Part shown: in pieces, positions 48,401-56,650 of the stretch
Numbering within the stretch: the stretch's first letter is position 1
How the letters are laid out: the number at the start of each line of letters is the position of its first letter
NCBI GenBank assembly: GCA_021234535.1
Contig: CM037838.1
Coordinates: forward strand, 29,489,969-29,553,968
Reading direction: 5' to 3'
DNA from: Stichopus chloronotus
Taxonomy: Eukaryota; Echinodermata; Holothuroidea; Aspidochirotida; Stichopodidae
Length of the DNA: 64,000 nt
Program-made: the position numbers and the translations under genes
The notes under the pieces: model-generated
Databases searched by the model: none
What the model was told of the DNA's origin: nothing
Seen by the model: only the letters and a program-made list of their open reading frames with translations

Positions 48401-50368
48401 TGTCTGCCATTTTTTGTGGAGGTCAAAGGTCATGTGATGTCCATAGAAAACAATGTGAAAACCTTGTAAACACTGTATCTCAAGAACGGAAAGGTGCTAG
48501 AACTTCGAAGTTGGTGTGTTGGTAGTTCACTGTTAGTACATGATCCCTACTAGGGAGCTTTCGATTGATACGTCCACTAGTCGACTGCTACAGTACGATT
48601 GTTACGTCATTTTTTAGCCTATGGGCATGCGTCACATCGTCTCCCTCGTCCACTACACAAATCAAGAACGCGTAAACCGTGGTTTTGCCGTCCTCGATTT
48701 GGAGAGTGGACGAAGGAGACGACGTGACGCATGCGCATAGGCTAAAAAATGACGTAACAGTCGTAGCAGTCGACTAGTGGACGTATCAGTGGAAAGCTCC
48801 CTATTGTTTTTTTCATGGAGGTCGAAGGTCATTTGAGGTCTTCAGAGCTTAAAGTATGAAAACCCATTTCGGAAGCTATCAAAAGAACATCAAAAGTGTC
48901 AACATTGTTAGCACTTGATGAGCAGTTGGTGTCTGTCACGTGAATTGTGCGGACTTTTCATCACTGTAATGTGACATGAAATGGTTGTAATAAGTTCTAT
49001 CATTCCAAAGATCTGTCCTGGGTTCAAAAGTCCAATATGTGATACTTTGAGAGCTTTACATGTCCTGAATATGAACATATAAAGAGGTTAAATCACTCAT
49101 ATTAGGAAAATAATGCATATTTATTTCTTATTGGAATTTGCCAAAATGTAGATTTATGTTCATAGCAGAAATCACTGCTACATAGACTTTGGATCTCATT
49201 TTCTTTCAATTTGTGGAACATTTAAAAGTCCATTTTCTATGCCAAACTACTGCTTAACATAGCTCTTATCACTTTTTCTAAGCCCTCATGGAATATCCAA
49301 TTTGCCAGAGACTCCCTGTCAAGATTTACAAAGCACTTTGTTGTTTTAGTCACAGTAAACTCTCCGTTGGGAGGCAAGACTGTTCCAGATTGCTTTGTTA
49401 ACTTTCACCTTCGCAGGTCTGTAACCACAATTTGGTGTCACAAATTTTCTATGAACTTGTGAATTACCTCCTTCATGACCACAATTGTCATTAATGCTGA
49501 GTGAATGACATTTCTCATTCATTTTAGCACTTGATTACATCAAACCCTTAAGTGATACAGAATGTGATTGTCATTCTTGCATTTTTTTTTTTATTTTGAT
49601 ATGGCCCCTTCCCTTCTCCACTTGGTTGCTTTTGTTTGTAAGTGTGTGTGTATGAAAAAATGAGATATCCACAAGGAAGCACAAATTCATTTGACTTTCT
49701 GGTCTTGAATCAGATATTGAAAGTAAGCTGAATCCATTCCAACGGTGACTCAACTCATTTTGCAACCATTGATTTCCATGAAGTTTTCTTCAAGCAGGAA
49801 GATGATGTGGCTGCCTAGTTGCTATGTTTGTTGTAGAGCACCCAGAATTATGACCCTGTAAACTTTTTGAACACACATTGCTGATGAAACTATTACTTCT
49901 TGCTATTAGTGAAATAATGTGAAAAATAACCCATGCGTGAAACATGCTAGTACAGCCTCAAGGAGAGTGCATTTCATTGTTTCCATGGAGACAAACAGCC
50001 AAAGGGAATCATCCCAATGCCAAAGCCCTGAGAAACAGAGGGGTCTCATACCAATGCAATTAAATCTTGATGCATTAAAAAAAACAGGAATAATGCAATC
50101 AAAGCGTTTATTTAGTTTCCTCTATGTTTAAAATAAATGTCGCATGTTTTTTTTTCTCTGCATTTTACTAATTTTAAATGTGTCTATGCGGTTGCCTTGT
50201 GAGATTCCTCTTTTCTCGACCATGATTAATTCATCTTCTCCACATTTTGCGTAATTTTAAGTTTATGTTTTTTTTTGTTCTTTGAATTGTGTTACCGTTT
50301 AATTAAAAGACATGTCATTTACTTCATGTCTTTTTTTTTTGTCCTGCAGGCCCTCAGGTACTCATTGA
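24421..50368 (+). CDS. EIF3G: Eukaryotic translation initiation factor 3 subunit G (eIF3g), ten coding exons
   Basis: This encodes the RNA-binding subunit G of the cytoplasmic eIF3 complex, which acts in scanning and 43S/48S initiation complex assembly. Coding exons: 24421-24431, 29393-29442, 29622-29710, 30428-30487, 30907-31011, 34429-34612, 35628-35747, 40498-40631, 44422-44528, 50350-50368. Every junction is GT-AG, and the joined length is 879 nt (292 residues plus stop) with all phases compatible. Visible: [11 protein letters not shown] near the N terminus; the motif [11 protein letters not shown]; a CCHC zinc knuckle [15 protein letters not shown] (C127, C130, H134, C139); [11 protein letters not shown] and RRGESM in the linker; an RRM at about 211-287 with RNP2 IRVTNL (212-217) and RNP1 KGFAFITF (251-258); and the family signature [17 protein letters not shown] at the C terminus. 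From memory human eIF3g is about 320 residues, so this one is shorter, mainly in the acidic N-terminal part. The identity is certain; the first exon is the least secure. Confidence 0.95.
24922..26324. mobile_element. hAT-like non-autonomous DNA transposon in eIF3g intron 1
   Basis: Perfect 15-bp terminal inverted repeats CAGGGTTTCCCCTGG (24922-24936) and its complement (26310-26324). Both are flanked by GTCAT (24917-24921 and 26325-26329). The CAGGG..CCCTG termini and the internal GAGGCGGT motifs near both ends resemble hAT elements. An 8-bp target duplication, usual for hAT, is not seen; only 5 bp match. The 1.4 kb interior encodes no recognisable transposase, so it is probably a deletion derivative. 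Confidence 0.8.
26515..26804 (-). pseudogene. LINE reverse-transcriptase C-terminal remnant
   Basis: The minus-strand frame encodes the C-terminal tail typical of CR1/L2-type LINE ORF2 proteins: a [14 protein letters not shown] block, [40 protein letters not shown] and [11 protein letters not shown], then a stop at 26515-26517. No catalytic RT motif is present; the fragment is 5'-truncated exactly where the TTAA MITE at 26805 begins. It lies antisense in eIF3g intron 1. Confidence 0.75.
26805..27061 (+). mobile_element. TTAA-flanked MITE, family 1, copy 4
   Basis: The best-preserved copy: TTAA on both sides, left end AGGCTGTAATGCATCACCC and right end GGGTGATGCAATACAGCC(T), near-perfect inverted termini. 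It abuts the LINE remnant, whose open frame runs into the MITE by chance. It lies in eIF3g intron 1. Confidence 0.85.
27715..27980 (+). repeat. 131-bp tandem duplication in eIF3g intron 1
   Basis: Two head-to-tail units start near 27715 and 27846, sharing TGTTTAATTTGCTAAACGTT-like sequence followed by TAAACAGTC, and AAATATATATCATTTT and GCGTACAGTGCG. They differ at scattered positions, so the duplication is not recent. Confidence 0.8.
29393..29442 (+). CDS. EIF3G: eIF3g coding exon 2
   Basis: Fifty bases between ..TTCACAG and GCGTAAGT encode [16 protein letters not shown], the conserved N-terminal segment of eIF3g. Phase in is 2 and phase out is 1 (the C of a split CAT). The preceding intron is 4,961 bp. 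Confidence 0.92.
29622..29710 (+). CDS. EIF3G: eIF3g coding exon 3
   Basis: The acceptor is a pyrimidine-rich CCTCTTCCTACCATAG and the donor is AAAAG|GTAACT. It encodes [16 protein letters not shown] and then [14 protein letters not shown], equivalent to the human PPPKEVINGN region. The intron before it is only 179 bp. The acidic stretch found in vertebrate proteins between the SWADQVEE motif and this exon is absent. Confidence 0.92.
30428..30487 (+). CDS. EIF3G: eIF3g coding exon 4
   Basis: Sixty bases, phase 0 at both ends, encode [20 protein letters not shown], matching the family segment in which a basic helix precedes the WKKFG motif. The acceptor is TTTCTAG and the donor GTAAGA. Confidence 0.93.
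30907..31011 (+). CDS. EIF3G: eIF3g coding exon 5
   Basis: This phase 0/0 exon of 35 codons starts [20 protein letters not shown] and continues [14 protein letters not shown]. The WKKFG and GPGPN-ATTTV signatures are diagnostic of eIF3g. The donor is GAG|GTACTG. Confidence 0.93.
31186..31198 (+). promoter_or_regulatory. Exact DR1 nuclear-receptor half-site pair in eIF3g intron 5
   Basis: AGGTCAAAGGTCA is a perfect direct repeat of AGGTCA spaced by one base, the consensus for RXR heterodimers and HNF4-type receptors. Here it occurs outside the large arrays, 174 bp after exon 5, near a CAAGAGCCC motif also seen in the 13950 element. It is probably a repeat remnant; regulatory activity is untested. 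Confidence 0.5.
31615..32400. mobile_element. Inverted-repeat element in eIF3g intron 5
   Basis: Facing arms at about 31630-31661 (GTCATTTCGTCCCCTTGCAC, then GTTTGCCCCGAT) and 32358-32390 (its diverged complement, ATCGGGGAGG..TTGCAAGGGTGC). Internal CTACCAGTTC-CCCC blocks are also mirrored near 31725 and 32280. The 105-codon frame at 31972-32289 inside has no known motif. It is a non-autonomous foldback or MITE-like element with no clear target duplication. Confidence 0.6.
34429..34612 (+). CDS. EIF3G: eIF3g coding exon 6 (zinc knuckle)
   Basis: This exon encodes residues 106-166. It includes [12 protein letters not shown] and the CCHC knuckle [19 protein letters not shown] (C-x2-C-x3-H-x4-C; C127, C130, H134, C139), which in eIF3g family members lies in the N-terminal domain that contacts other eIF3 subunits. 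It ends one base into a Thr codon at AACAAAA|GTAATT. Confidence 0.95.
34920..35120 (+). mobile_element. tRNA-derived SINE-like element in eIF3g intron 6
   Basis: An A-box-like AGGTGAGTGGGTAA near 34926 is followed about 60 bp later by a B-box-like TGTTCGATTCC at 34988-34998 within GGTGTTCGATTCCTGGCC. The spacing is that of a tRNA gene. The 5' part does not fold as a clean cloverleaf and is followed by unrelated sequence, as in tRNA-headed SINEs. The 3' end is not defined. Confidence 0.5.
35628..35747 (+). CDS. EIF3G: eIF3g coding exon 7 (linker)
   Basis: The exon runs from TCTATAG| to AAAAG|GTAAAC. It encodes the linker between knuckle and RRM, including [19 protein letters not shown] and GESMSTRK. 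The KY-PP-RDG and RRGESM motifs are shared with the human protein. CAG triplets just inside the exon could serve as slightly shorter alternative acceptors, but only TATAG|CT keeps the frame as read. Confidence 0.93.
36840..37370. repeat. Degenerate minisatellite in eIF3g intron 7
   Basis: About twenty variants of a unit of roughly 20-24 bp, GATGAACAGAGTGAAGTGTA, in tandem. Because the unit lacks stop codons on the minus strand, it creates overlapping open frames of 218 and 145 codons rich in His, Ser, Phe, Leu and Tyr. These are artefacts. Confidence 0.92.
40068..40266. repeat. Degenerate (CCAT)n tract in eIF3g intron 7
   Basis: Imperfect CCATCCATCTAT-type tetranucleotides ending about 230 bp before exon 8. 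It is a simple repeat; no further structure was seen. Confidence 0.85.
40498..40631 (+). CDS. EIF3G: eIF3g coding exon 8 (RRM first half)
   Basis: It encodes E207 to K251: [20 protein letters not shown], then [19 protein letters not shown] and VTQTSK. RNP2 is IRVTNL at 212-217. The following intron falls exactly between K251 and G252, splitting RNP1. The acceptor CTTCCAACAG follows a CCAT-rich tract in intron 7. Confidence 0.96.
44422..44528 (+). CDS. EIF3G: eIF3g coding exon 9 (RRM second half)
   Basis: It encodes [20 protein letters not shown], then [16 protein letters not shown], completing RNP1 and the RRM. The donor is GGCCAA|GTGAGT. Read without splicing, the next codons are AAG TGA, so a transcript that fails to splice here stops right after EWAK. 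The conserved C-terminal PS in exon 10 supports splicing. Confidence 0.95.
44840..45105 (+). repeat. Dispersed repeat, copy B, in eIF3g intron 9
   Basis: Partner of 13490-13790 in the same orientation. It contains an AATAAA at 45058-45063, 530 bp past the exon 9 donor, which could serve intronic polyadenylation, but this is only a sequence match. Confidence 0.6.
45751..46107. mobile_element. Short inverted-repeat element in eIF3g intron 9
   Basis: The termini GGTTGTTACCACGCC and the complement of GGTCTGGTGACAACC match at 12 of 15 positions. CCCRGCTCTCAAAAT occurs at both ends, and the interior holds a GTCCCCTTAGACCCCCC motif of the kind seen in hAT-derived repeats. No target duplication is evident. 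Confidence 0.35.
47205..47590. mobile_element. TTAA-type MITE, family 2, copy 1 (eIF3g intron 9)
   Basis: The inverted termini AGCTGGAATATGA (from 47209) and TCATATTCCAGCT (to 47586) are perfect over 13 bp. The flanks are TCAA and TGAA, decayed TTAA. It is homologous along its length to 55336-55702 (shared CATATCCATTCCCATTGGT and ATTCAAATATCTRGAAGATG). The two minus-strand frames here (82 and 111 codons) are not conserved in the other copy. Confidence 0.8.
47806..49730 (+). repeat. Composite DR1-monomer repeat, copy 4 (eIF3g intron 9)
   Basis: The most complete copy. It has a hairpin-like head (47808-47832, ATTCCTTGCC..GGCGGAAT), GT-rich sequence, TGACGCCTTGG, then at least five monomers of about 142 bp in two alternating subtypes (CATTTGAGGTCACCAGAG and CATGTGATG-CAATAGAAAA). 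Exact DR1 sites are at 47992-48004, 48134-48146 and 48420-48432, with degenerate ones near 48280 and 48826. A tail of about 750 bp follows. A MITE (48553-48801) splits one monomer. The order array-tail with a hairpin and microsatellite at one end recalls Helentron-associated elements (HINE/DINE type); that is inference. Confidence 0.8.
48553..48801. mobile_element. Long-TIR MITE inserted in a DR1 monomer
   Basis: A 249-bp element with terminal inverted repeats of about 96-101 bp (48553-48653 and 48706-48801), over 85% identical by eye, starting GGGAGCTTTC and flanked by TA on each side. The interrupted host monomer reads GATCCCTA..TTGTTTTTTCATGG across the insertion, matching uninterrupted monomers. 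The arms would fold into a long hairpin. TA flanks suggest a TA-targeting superfamily such as Tc1/mariner; this is not certain. Confidence 0.9.
50350..50368 (+). CDS. EIF3G: eIF3g coding exon 10 (terminal five codons)
   Basis: After a strong acceptor (a long T run, then GTCCTGCAG) the 19 coding bases complete AAG and add CCC TCA GGT ACT CAT TGA. The protein therefore ends EWAKPSGTH, against EWAKPSTN in human. The phase match and the conserved PS make this a convincing though tiny exon. Confidence 0.85.
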
Positions 50369-51000
50369 TAATATCATTTTCTTGACTGGATGTGACCTCA
50401 CTAGAATTAATGGAACACCCCCTCTAGCCAGTGCAGATGTTACAACAGTCTTCTGTGACCATAAGAGACCTTGATCCTAGCTTACAGCTCGAGTGGCTCT
50501 AACCCAAACGTAAATGAAATTACTCTCGGTCTCCACCTTCCTAGTCCTGTGGTCTTTGTTTCTTCTTGCTTCTGGACTGGATTCCTTGATGAATTTTCCG
50601 TGAGGATGGTGCATGGCGAATGCAGATTTGTTAATTATTTTCCTAAAATTGTACGGAACTGCATGAAGCTGGACTCAGTGCGGGAGAGGTGTCAGCTTCC
50701 GCTGAGCAGATTTAACCCCCCAAAATCATGGTACCTTATCAGTTACTTTTTTATTGTTTTGTTAATGAGCGTTTAATGTTTACCACCGTATAGAGTACAT
50801 TCACTTCAGAGTACATTGGCCTTGCCAATGGTGTTATTACTTCCTTGCTTGATTTTCTTTTCTGCATATAGCATGCCAGCAAAAGTACATTTCCTCGTAA
50901 AGGTTGCCATGGAGACAGCAGTTATACCATGTATGCTTGGTAGTGTATTTGCAGTAGATGGATGATAAGAATTAAATATTAATGATATAAGCAAAATCCT
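50369..51000 (+). other. Probable eIF3g 3' UTR
   Basis: Non-repetitive sequence follows the stop codon. There is no AATAAA in the first few kilobases; the nearest variant signal is ATTAAA at 50971-50976, about 600 bp past the stop. A 101-codon open frame at 50471-50776 shows no recognisable motif and is treated as chance. The UTR end is a guess. Confidence 0.35.
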
Positions 51001-53900
51001 ACAAGGAATTTCTGGTCAGTCTACAAAACTTTCACAGATTTTTGGCTGAGAGAATAATCCGCCAAAAGTGTTAACTTTTTTTCTCTTTTGCCACGTGCGT
51101 TTTGGTTCTTTTGACTCCAAAGAACTTGAAATGTTTGTGCTGATAAGAAACAAAGGTTACTTCACATTCAAGTGAATACTTGCTGATAATTATCATTCTT
51201 CCAAACTTGAATACCTTCTGTTTTTGGAGGTTAGTGTCATGGTGACATCCAATATGAAATTAGATTTCAAGGAAAGTTATTTTGCACTGACTCTGTATCT
51301 GTACTTTGAATGTTTACTGCTATCTGTTTGTCTGATTGCACCATTGTCACCATTGACATCGTCCACTTTTTTTTAAAAAAAATGATTGCAATCACAATTT
51401 CAGAACCTCTGAGCCCTTATGTCATAACCATGGAAACTTGTTTCTAATCTACCATCTCTCCCTCAATTGGTTGGAAATTGGCGCAAAAACAAGAAAGAGT
51501 TGTAAGAAAATTTGTCCTAAGCGAAGCCTCACAAATCCAACCTATGATCATCTTAGCTCCATAAAACATCACACTGCTTCTCTTTATGCAGCCTCCATAT
51601 CCTGTGTGCTTCATTGCACACGGCCTCTACATGGGCTCTGTGAGACCAGAATCTATGTGCACTGGAGCATTACTCATTACTCTCTGGTCGCTATTCTCAT
51701 TACAATGGGTAGCAACGACTTCCTCTAAGATGATCTTGGGTTAGATTTGTGAAACTTCCCTTAGAATATTGTAGTCTTGTGTAAAGCGAAGTGATGTCGC
51801 GGTAATGTTTTAGATCATGACCTGAACATTTAAGGAGGTTTAAATGTTTTTCCTCCTTTTTTATGTATCCTGTGGTTTTCTATATAAATATAGTCTAGAT
51901 TTAAGTCCAAGGTTGGGAGCGCCAGTGAGATAAGCAAAACACTTGTGGCACACATGCGGAAGGTGCTTACCAAAAATCTCATGTGGTGGTGTAGAGTTTG
52001 TCCACCTCTGCAGTCTCCATTCAAGGGACCTTGTTGTTTTAAACTCCCCTAGATTTGTTAGTAGATTACCTTCTGTACCTTCATCACAGTGCTTGATATT
52101 GCACTGTACTAAATTTAAATTATATTGTAGAACCTAACTGTCTCCTTTGTTTTCCAATTGATAGACTGTGCACCCCTTCACGTCTATGTACTTTTTCTTT
52201 GCCAAGTGTGTTCCAATTGAAGATATAAACAAATCCAAACCAAACATGTTTTCAGTCCTGCTTATGTATGGAAAGTGTTGTATGTGTTTAAGTTAAGTTC
52301 ATTTGGGTGGGTCAGGGTGTTGTTTTATCGGTAGAACAATATGGACCGCATCGTGTTTTGTAGGCGGTAGTGGCGGTAGTGGCGTGTAGTGGCGGTTTCA
52401 TGTCCTCGATGTTTCATTTGTGAAATATATCATACTTTGTGAGTAAACCAAAGTTTATGGAATGATGAGACTAAGGCCATGTTTGGAGAAGATAGTACGT
52501 AACTGAAAAGTTGTTGATTGCAAAACCAGCTCTCTCTTCGTGATGGTTTCATTGTCATCAACTTTCTTCTAGGGATGGTTTGATTGTTTTTGTGTTTCAT
52601 CATATATCAAAAAGGGAAATGATTGCGCTTGAAAGTACCGTCACCCAAAGCTATTTAGCCCATCCATTTTCATTGTCAATGTGTATACACCTACATTGAC
52701 ATAGGTCTGCATATGTAATCCACATGGCCCCCCCTCTCCTTCAAATGTCAAAGTTTCAAAGCATAGTCAAGGTCACTCTCTGCAACTACGACACTAACCG
52801 AACAAGACTACCCTTCAATTCCAAATGTTTTTTTTTCAGAGAGTCACCACAAATGCTGTCGCAATGCAATTATTAAGGTACCCTTAACTTTTGTGAACTT
52901 TACAAGCAGCCATCAATTTGATTGTCTGATGTGGCAGTGACTTATTTGGATCAGCGTGTGTTCAGTTTGCTCATGAGTGTCCTTCAACCTGGCAAAAATA
53001 TGTCCAGGCACGGTATTTGTCTCAATCAATGAAGTCCCAACCCAGTCACTGCATTAGTTTGCGCTGAAGGAAAAAAGTGTCAGTGGGCAAATTTTAATTG
53101 CAACACATCTGCTATCTCATTCTTTACATACACATATCCTGAAGGAAAATAATTAAATTGTTACTTTTCTAATTAGGTGCAGTTATTCATCTTACAAACA
53201 TTACATGCAGTGACTGACAAATTTCTATCCATGTGTTCTCCCTGTGAAAAGAGAACACCAGGTATATCATGTTCAAAAGTTCAAGTCTGTGTCCTACTCT
53301 GAAGGATAAACTCAAATGCAAATTCTTTCCTGTTGCCATTTAATTTGGCTAAATTTCAACCCCAATGTCAGTTGCAACACCCAATGATCTCAGGCTTACT
53401 TGAGGTTGTAAAGTCCTCGCCAAAACCACCTGCCAGTCTCTTGAAGACGTCTAAAAACATTAAAATGAGAAATGGGCTTTCTGAACTGGCTGCAAACTAT
53501 GCCCAAGCTGTTATTTGTCAGAGTTCCTTTTTTGTTTCTTTGGTTTCCCATCTCCAAAACATTTTGTCAGATTTAGATTAGCCAAATTAGGTTATTAAAT
53601 TGTTCAGTATTAGATATTGAAATTCCAAGTAGCGGAAGGGAAGTGTTAAAGTATTTCAAGGGGTCACAATACCGCGGGTTTGCGTCAAGTTTTAGGAAAC
53701 AGACAAACTTTAAGCTGCGTGTAAGTAGGAAGGCCATATATGGAGCAAAACCACAAACGGTCAGCCTACAAAGTTAAAGGGGGTAGTTCAGATGTTAACA
53801 GCTTACGAGAAGGCAGGAAGTCGATGCACAACAAACAGCTTTCTTTTTCCATATTCGACATAATTTGTTCATCTTAGATCACTTTGGTGACGGAGAGCAC
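51001..53900. other. Gene-free stretch downstream of eIF3g
   Basis: Non-repetitive to the eye, apart from a short GGCGGTAGT repeat near 52363-52400. Frames up to 96 codons lack motifs and splice support. It may contain further UTR. Confidence 0.4.
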
Positions 53901-53903
53901 TTT

Positions 53904-53966
53904 GCTGCCTCTCCAAGGTATGAAGCTGCCTCTCCTAGGTATGAAGCTGCCTCTCCTAGGTATGAG
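53904..53966. repeat. 21-bp tandem repeat, three units
   Basis: Units of GCTGCCTCTCCTAGGTATGAA; the first has CCAAGG for CCTAGG. Confidence 0.9.
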
Positions 53967-54429
53967 CATCTTTCTTTGCCACCCTAAGATGTTCCCAGAC
54001 AGGTCTAGTTCTTCCTTTTTTACCCTCTGACGGAACAAATTTGTAATAACTTGTTTCTCGCAAAATGGGATAGTTTACCGCATTTTGGATATTAAGGTAC
54101 CGTTGTTAAGACCCAAATAAATCATTTCATCTAATAGATAATTGACATACGGTTGTTAAGCATCACTTAGCGTATTTGTATAACTCTGGATTTAGGGATA
54201 GATGTTGATAATCCTTTCGAGTAAATAGAAGACTACTCAAGTATATAAATAAATTGGTCTGTCCGGAGTACCTCGCATCCAATACAGCTTAATTCTCTTG
54301 ACTTTTCGCACTTTTTTTTTTGTTTTTCCATTTTCTTTTTCTCTTTTTGTTTTTCCAAAGCCAATCGGGATGGTTACATAGCTGGCGGCTAGGAGATCAA
54401 TATTAATTGTGTAGGCTTTATTGAAAAAT

Positions 54430-54850
54430 GTTTGTCAATGTTTACCTAACCCTTAAGGGCCTCCATAATTGCTGGACTTGACGTTTCAGAGCAGGGGGTT
54501 TGCGCGAGGACTTTCGAAGATAGCAGATGCGTGTACGATGCGTTTCGTCGAGCGATTCTGTACATCGTTTTTTGCTCACGGCGGGATTTAGTTGCTGATA
54601 TCTTTGCATAGGAAGTTGCGTTGAGTCGTCATATGACTTATCCTGAAAGCCGCGCACTTTTTATTCCAGCTGTTGGGTATGACGGATGGAAGAGCCTGCA
54701 TGTAATTCGTAGACCACGGCAAAAGATTATTGCAGGAGATGGTCGTATTGCGTGCCGAACTTCTGTGTCAAACAAGATGTAAGCAGACGATAGGTTTACA
54801 CGAAATTTTAAGAAGTACTGGAAAACAAGTCTAAAAACTTTTTCCAAATT
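54430..54850 (-). other. CpG-rich segment with a minus-strand open frame, coding status unclear
   Basis: CpG is more frequent here than in flanking DNA, and a minus-strand frame of 71 codons (54442-54657) is preceded by another of 69 (54638-54847). The first ends near an AG|GTAAAC donor-like site at about 54442-54448. I do not recognise either peptide. It could be a first exon of an unseen minus-strand gene or simply undecayed DNA. Confidence 0.2.
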
Positions 54851-55335
54851 TGCTAAAATTCAACAGACTCTGAAGGTGTGAAGTTACATGGTGATTTAGA
54901 TTAGTTATAATTAGTTTTATCTGGGCCTTCGTCCTCAGGGAATTTCATGGGAACATTGCCCCTCCCACTGGCGTAGACCGGGGGCACAGGGGGACCATGG
55001 TCCCCTGAAGGAAATAAAAGAAAAATGTCAATAAAACAAAATAGAATGCTGTACGCAATGCCTTACGATTGTCGTAAAGATTTGCACCTGGTACCAACCT
55101 AGGAAGCCAGGTCGGCTGCCTGTGAATTCCACCCTGTAGGATGGGAATGGAAGTTACATGCATTTTTCATGAAAGATGGCCCAGACTGGCGCTATGCTTG
55201 TCATGTCTATGACCTGCCAGTTTCCACTCAAGTGATGTACCGATAGACATGTAGGCCTACATTCTTGAACAAAACGGCAATTGTGGCTGAGACGGTTGAA
55301 TACCATCTAATGAAGTGACTCAAAACCTAAGTTAT

Positions 55336-55702
55336 TTAAAGCTGGAATATGAGTTTAAAAATTTGTCATATTTGGCCACTGAAAGTCAAGTATAGTCACT
55401 ACAAAGAAAGATATTGTTGAAGTCCCATTTTTGCAACATGAATATTCATATCCATTCCCATTGGTTTGTTTGATTTCAAGTAACAGTGATTGACGGCTAG
55501 GCTTTCTTGGAGGGTCTGAATATTGTAGGGTCAAAAAATGTCAAGACAATTTTTATATTCAAATATCTAGAAGATGAGCCCATAGTTCTCATTCAGATTT
55601 TGTGACAGGTGATCTTTTCCTCTTTCTCTTCCCTGAATCACTGATGAAGAACAAATGCAGATGACCCAACGATTGCCAGCACAATGCATGTTCCAGCTTT
55701 AA
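55336..55702. mobile_element. TTAA-flanked MITE, family 2, copy 2
   Basis: Intact TTAA on both sides (55336-55339, 55699-55702). The termini are AGCTGGAATATGAG and GCATGTTCCAGCT. It is colinear with 47205-47590, which defines the family and its target site. Confidence 0.88.
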
Positions 55703-56481
55703 GGCAAACGCCAGGGTAACCGTGGACTTATCGTAACTTTCATTCTTTCTCTCCGGTACCCACATGTAGACCGGTTACATGCGAAGTAACTTGAGCATAT
55801 ACTGGAAACTGGATGCCTTTGAAGTGGTATACACTGCTATCATTGAGGCACCGTTCACTGAAGAACTATTTCGTAAAGCAAAAAGTAGAATGTTTACAAT
55901 GTAAATCTCAATGCTTTGTGTTTTCCAGCGTTATACACGGTATTTGTATCAAGCATTTCCATAGACAGTCTTGTCACGATTCTCCGTCTCTTGTCTTGTC
56001 CAAATACTGCTTGCCAAACTGTAGAAGAGGCATACTGTACTTTCGTATCACACTGAAACTTTGTTATCCGCCATGACTTCATGTTGTAGCCTCCCCCCCC
56101 CCCCCAGAAAACAAAACTCTAGCTACTCACCTGGGCGCACGTTTTCTGACCCCATAACAAGCAGCGCTTGTGACACCATTACCTCTGAATATATGAGTGG
56201 AAACTGAACCCCCCCCAAAAAAAAAAAACCCGAAAAGAGAACAGTTTTCCATCCAAGAAAATACTGACCGCACCATTTCAAGAAGCCTACTTGCGATCTT
56301 CGGTGATATAGGGAGCATTTTATCTATTGTTTTTTTTTCCAGTACGCTCCTCGCCAACCAATGTTGGTCCTCCGCTTAGATAGTAATGTCGTCACTCAGC
56401 CCCCCCCCCCCATCTACTTTCAGGTCTATCCACAAGCTTGGCAAAATCCTATGTACGCCAGGGTCTAACTAACCATGTAAT

Positions 56482-56497
56482 CCCCCCCCCCCCCCCC
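56482..56497. repeat. Poly-C run
   Basis: C16, one of several C or G homopolymers in 56.0-58.5 kb (also near 56092-56105, 56401-56410 and 58441-58450). Confidence 0.9.
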
Positions 56498-56650
56498 AAC
56501 ATCTCCTTGAACAACGTTTGTTATGCTAGAATTAAACCTGCGGAAAGTGCCATGTCTTGTGATCTGGCAAGCTATTTTCGTAAACAATGGTTTCGTACAC
56601 GCTAACTAGTGGTGGCTCTCCGCTTAGTGCATTGGATGTAACTTAGATAA

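Noticed and set aside
50471..50776. 101-codon frame after the eIF3g stop
   Set aside because: It is in the probable 3' UTR, has no recognisable domain, and its hydrophobic end is not a convincing membrane segment.
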